A stretch of 64,000 bases of DNA, taken from Candidatus Thalassarchaeum betae (lineage in GTDB: Archaea > Thermoplasmatota > Poseidoniia > Poseidoniales > Thalassarchaeaceae). The notes below the pieces were generated by a model, which saw only the letters and a list, made by a program, of their open reading frames with translations, was not told where the DNA came from and ran no database searches. The stretch covers positions 58,271-122,270 of the forward strand of contig JAKUUO010000003.1 of the NCBI GenBank assembly GCA_022448665.1, written 5' to 3'. Position numbers and translations under genes: made by a program. Of this stretch, positions 61,368 through 64,000 are shown in pieces (position 1 is the stretch's first letter; every line of letters begins with the position of its first letter).

Positions 61368-64000
61368 TCAAGCACCCCCCAGTAAAGTCGCCAGCAGAGT
61401 CAGAATCGCAGAGGAGAACGGTTCGGGCACCATCACGTGCTTCGTGGAGCCGTCGAGTCCCGGGACCATGTTCAATAGTGACAAGTCGGAAGCCATGCCA
61501 TTCACCCCGAGGGTGGTTCCCGTCGGGACTCCTCCGGTTATCTGAGCGTCCAGTAGAACGCCTCGGAGGTCCCAGTCGGTGCCTTCGACTTGAGCAGACG
61601 CTCGAGCCGAGGCGATGATTCTCCCGCCTTGCACGTCATCGACCTCGATGATGCTGTACTGCCCCACAATCTCCCTGACGTGTATGGTGGCCTTCCGCAG
61701 GTTCTCTCCCATGGCCTCCATCTCGTCGAGGACGATGGGTGGAGTCGCTGGGACGTTGCTCATTCGGAGATAGAGTCTCTCCACGCCCTCGCCACTCGAT
61801 CTGATGGTCAGGCCAAAGTCACTGGTGGGGCCGATTTCCATCCTATCGGTCATTCCCTGAGCCAGTAAGATGGTGTCGCCCCTCTTGTTGATGGCCCTTC
61901 CGAAAGCCTCGATGTAGAGTGACATGCCTTCATCGGAGGCCGTGAAGTCGAGGACGGACGACCCTTGGAAGGCTATGTTCTGCGTGATGTCGAAGGTCAG
62001 GTCGGGTGCCGTCGAAAGGCTGATCGAACCGGGCACCTCGGTCAGGAAGACTGTCGCAGGCCACCAAGCATCCTCCATCCACTGCATCTGCTGCAGCATG
62101 ATGGCCCCTACTGCGGTGCCATCACGACGATATTCCTCGGGCACCGTCATGTCGAGCGATACCGCGGTTCCGATGCTGGACTGCAGGTCGACTGCCTCTG
62201 GGAGATCATGGATCATAATCTCAGTCCTACTGCCGGCTTCCCTGTTGATCAACAGGGCGTGAACCCAATCAAGTCGATTGGACATCCAGTAGTGGGTCGT
62301 GGTCCCAACCTCTGTGATACCGCCTGTCGTCCTAATCTCGAATATCGAATCGATGAGCAGCGAAGTCGGCTCACCCACATTCAGGCCCTGCAGAGTGACC
62401 AGCAGATCCTGGCCGTTGATTCCATATGCGTGAACCATCAACTCGCTGTGCGCAGGCACCCAATCCTCGAGTCCCATGCTGATTGCCCAGTCCTGACCGT
62501 TGAAGGTGGGCGCCCTGCTGACTGAGATGTCGATAGTCGGAGGCAGGTTGGGCAGCCAGGTCCTGAGGTGGAAGCCGTCTGCTATGCCGTTGGGTGATGA
62601 TTGAAACGCTATGCCGTGGACCCACGGGGGAGCATCTACGGAACTATCCCCATGGATGGCCTCGACTGTGAGATCGAAAGCGGCGTCAGCGTTCAATCTG
62701 ATACCGAAGGAGAAGCCATCGTCCTCGGACTCGGCACCCGTGGATATGTCCGAGGTGATCCCTGAGAGGACGCTGTTGACAGAGCGACCGAGGTCGGCGA
62801 ACCCACTGATGAAGAAAGCGACTCCAGACAGTCCGTTGGAGGTGTTGAACTCTGGGACCGCGAGTGCTGATTCCGCGTCTGCCCCCGTGGGTATCTCGAC
62901 CGATACCGAGGAAGGGAGCGGATCGATGGAAGCGAGCACAGAGAGCGCGTCGTCGCCTTGTGTGGGTGCATGATCGACATTGATGCTGAGCTGTCTGTCT
63001 CCGGCCACTGACATGTGGGCGGTGCCACGGCCCGCTGGACCGGTCGCGCCTTCCTCGTCGGGTGCTGTCCAACTGACCTCACTGAGACCTGTCAGCCTAG
63101 TCGAGATGGTCGAAGTCTCTGAGACCGGGTCGTGGTGGAACAGGAAGTGGTCACCGGTCATGGTCACCGGCTCGGAGGCGTTGCTGACCTGGGCCTCGAT
63201 GGATGATATCGGTGTGGAGGAGGACCAGCCGGTTACCGTGCCGAAGGTCGTGGTGAAACTGTCTGGAACTCCAATGATGTGCGCGGCTTGGCGGTGGGTT
63301 CCGTCCAAGCCGGCGTAGACGATGGAATCGATGCCGGTCGAGGCCGTGTACTGCATTCCCTCGGGGGTGATGCGAGTGGAGAGATTGTCGGGTATGTCAC
63401 TCATGATCAGCGACTGGTAGGAGGCTCCTTCGAGTAGGGCCGGGGGATGTTCGATGTAGGTGAACCCGAACGACTCGTCCGATGCCGTTCGGAGGGTCAC
63501 GGTCTGCTCGTCGAGATCGTTGTCATCGACTAGCGAGAATGCGATCAGTCCGCTGAATCTGATGCTGGCCGCTACCGGAACCAGCGGCTCTACGGGACCG
63601 TTGCGGCCATCGACCGTAGCGAGGTCCCTGTCCTTAGCCAGCATCAGATGGTCGCCTGGCAGGACCGGGTGAGTGCTGGAGCCTATCTGGACCGAGATGT
63701 AGTCGATAGGCATGTCGGAGCGGGTGACGAGCCAGTTGTCGTTGAGCAGGAGGTGGAACGAGCGCCCCTCCAGACCGCTGGTGCCATCGGCACCACCGCT
63801 GATGACATCGACCACGGCCGATGGAATGTCATTCAGCACGTTGCCGATGTCTAGGAACAAATCGACTATGTTGATCAGGACGTTGTCCATGATCTTCGAG
63901 ACGAAGTCCAGACTGTCCTCCGAGTCCAAACTCGTTTCGACCTCGTCGCTGCCCCCCAGTTCGAAGGAGCCGTATAGGACCGCAGCGGTAGGCACGTTCC
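61368..64000 (-). CDS. Large repeat-containing surface protein, 5' end cut by window edge
   Basis: At least 875 residues; the frame stays open to base 64000, so the true start and any signal peptide lie outside. No known family was recognised. A short motif recurs: a hydrophobic residue, two variable, then V/L/I-P, then small and hydrophobic residues, at about 197, 240, 358, 481, 595, 651, 745 and 819 (examples SDIPDNLSTRI, DPLPSSVSVEI, PNLPPTIDISV, TEVPGSISLST). This suggests divergent tandem beta modules. It ends VPEPFSSAILTLLATLLGGA, hydrophobic but without a basic tail. Confidence 0.75.
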   Translation of the reverse strand, partial: NVPTAAVLYGSFELGGSDEVETSLDSEDSLDFVSKIMDNVLINIVDLFLDIGNVLNDIPSAVVDVISGGADGTSGLEGRSFHLLLNDNWLVTRSDMPIDYISVQIGSSTHPVLPGDHLMLAKDRDLATVDGRNGPVEPLVPVAASIRFSGLIAFSLVDDNDLDEQTVTLRTASDESFGFTYIEHPPALLEGASYQSLIMSDIPDNLSTRITPEGMQYTASTGIDSIVYAGLDGTHRQAAHIIGVPDSFTTTFGTVTGWSSSTPISSIEAQVSNASEPVTMTGDHFLFHHDPVSETSTISTRLTGLSEVSWTAPDEEGATGPAGRGTAHMSVAGDRQLSINVDHAPTQGDDALSVLASIDPLPSSVSVEIPTGADAESALAVPEFNTSNGLSGVAFFISGFADLGRSVNSVLSGITSDISTGAESEDDGFSFGIRLNADAAFDLTVEAIHGDSSVDAPPWVHGIAFQSSPNGIADGFHLRTWLPNLPPTIDISVSRAPTFNGQDWAISMGLEDWVPAHSELMVHAYGINGQDLLVTLQGLNVGEPTSLLIDSIFEIRTTGGITEVGTTTHYWMSNRLDWVHALLINREAGSRTEIMIHDLPEAVDLQSSIGTAVSLDMTVPEEYRRDGTAVGAIMLQQMQWMEDAWWPATVFLTEVPGSISLSTAPDLTFDITQNIAFQGSSVLDFTASDEGMSLYIEAFGRAINKRGDTILLAQGMTDRMEIGPTSDFGLTIRSSGEGVERLYLRMSNVPATPPIVLDEMEAMGENLRKATIHVREIVGQYSIIEVDDVQGGRIIASARASAQVEGTDWDLRGVLLDAQITGGVPTGTTLGVNGMASDLSLLNMVPGLDGSTKHVMVPEPFSSAILTLLATLLGGA

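Noticed and set aside
61368..61430. PEP-CTERM-type sorting signal (VPEPF then a hydrophobic stretch)
   Set aside because: The basic cluster that should end such a signal is absent and the protein stops after GGA; chance likeness is more likely.

Overview
The window is chromosomal DNA from an archaeon, most likely a planktonic marine Group II euryarchaeon (Candidatus Poseidoniales) or a close relative. It mixes archaeal information genes (Cdc48, Rio1, a Dim2-like KH protein, aIF1A, Hjc, MC1 chromatin protein, Lhr-type helicase, presenilin homologue) with bacterial-type metabolic genes (ThrRS, SDH, methylcrotonyl-CoA carboxylase) and very large secreted proteins. The lineage is inferred from gene content; no rRNA or tRNA gene is present to prove it. 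Base composition is moderately GC-rich and even throughout, with no obvious island. Both edges cut a gene. No gene-free stretch exceeds 300 bases, and I saw no IS element, CRISPR array, tRNA or rRNA.

Layout. 1-5.7 kb: NAD kinase-like gene (cut at the left edge), carbamate kinase, thrS, the tRNA-hydroxylating rhodanese trhO, and a TtuA/Ncs6 tRNA thiolase. 5.7-12.5 kb (minus): a membrane protein, DUF58 and DUF4350 proteins, a PRC-barrel protein and Cdc48. 12.6-18 kb: aldehyde dehydrogenase, a 36-residue zinc ribbon, sdhCAB. 18-20.2 kb: MC1, a lone Lrp-type ligand-binding domain, macro-domain protein, Hjc. 20.2-33.3 kb: a mixed region with three membrane proteases (site-2 protease, signal peptidase I, presenilin homologue), a PI-PLC-like lipoprotein, Lhr helicase, dCMP deaminase, folC and serS. 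33.3-37.9 kb (minus): a leucine-degradation operon with a split carboxylase alpha subunit. 37.9-41.4 kb (minus): DUF63, KH protein, Rio1, aIF1A. 41.4-53.4 kb (minus): a 12-gene complex I operon nuoABCDHIJ1J2KLMN without nuoEFG. 53.4-64 kb (minus): four surface or membrane proteins, including a subtilisin-like protease of about 1,500 residues.

How it works together. Complex I without NuoEFG, together with SDH, would feed a membrane quinone pool. The leucine pathway supplies acetyl-CoA and acetoacetate, and the surface protease could supply amino acids, which fits a protein-eating heterotroph.

The least expected signal is a set of perfect short-loop inverted repeats (stems of 6 to 9 bp, loops of 3 to 4 nt) in front of at least seven genes or operons (sdhC, serS, nuoA, mccB, the DUF4350 gene, the S8 protease gene and its neighbour), sometimes overlapping the ribosome-binding site. 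Correlated insertions in NuoH and NuoI, and a divergent repeat protein at the right edge, also deserve a second look.
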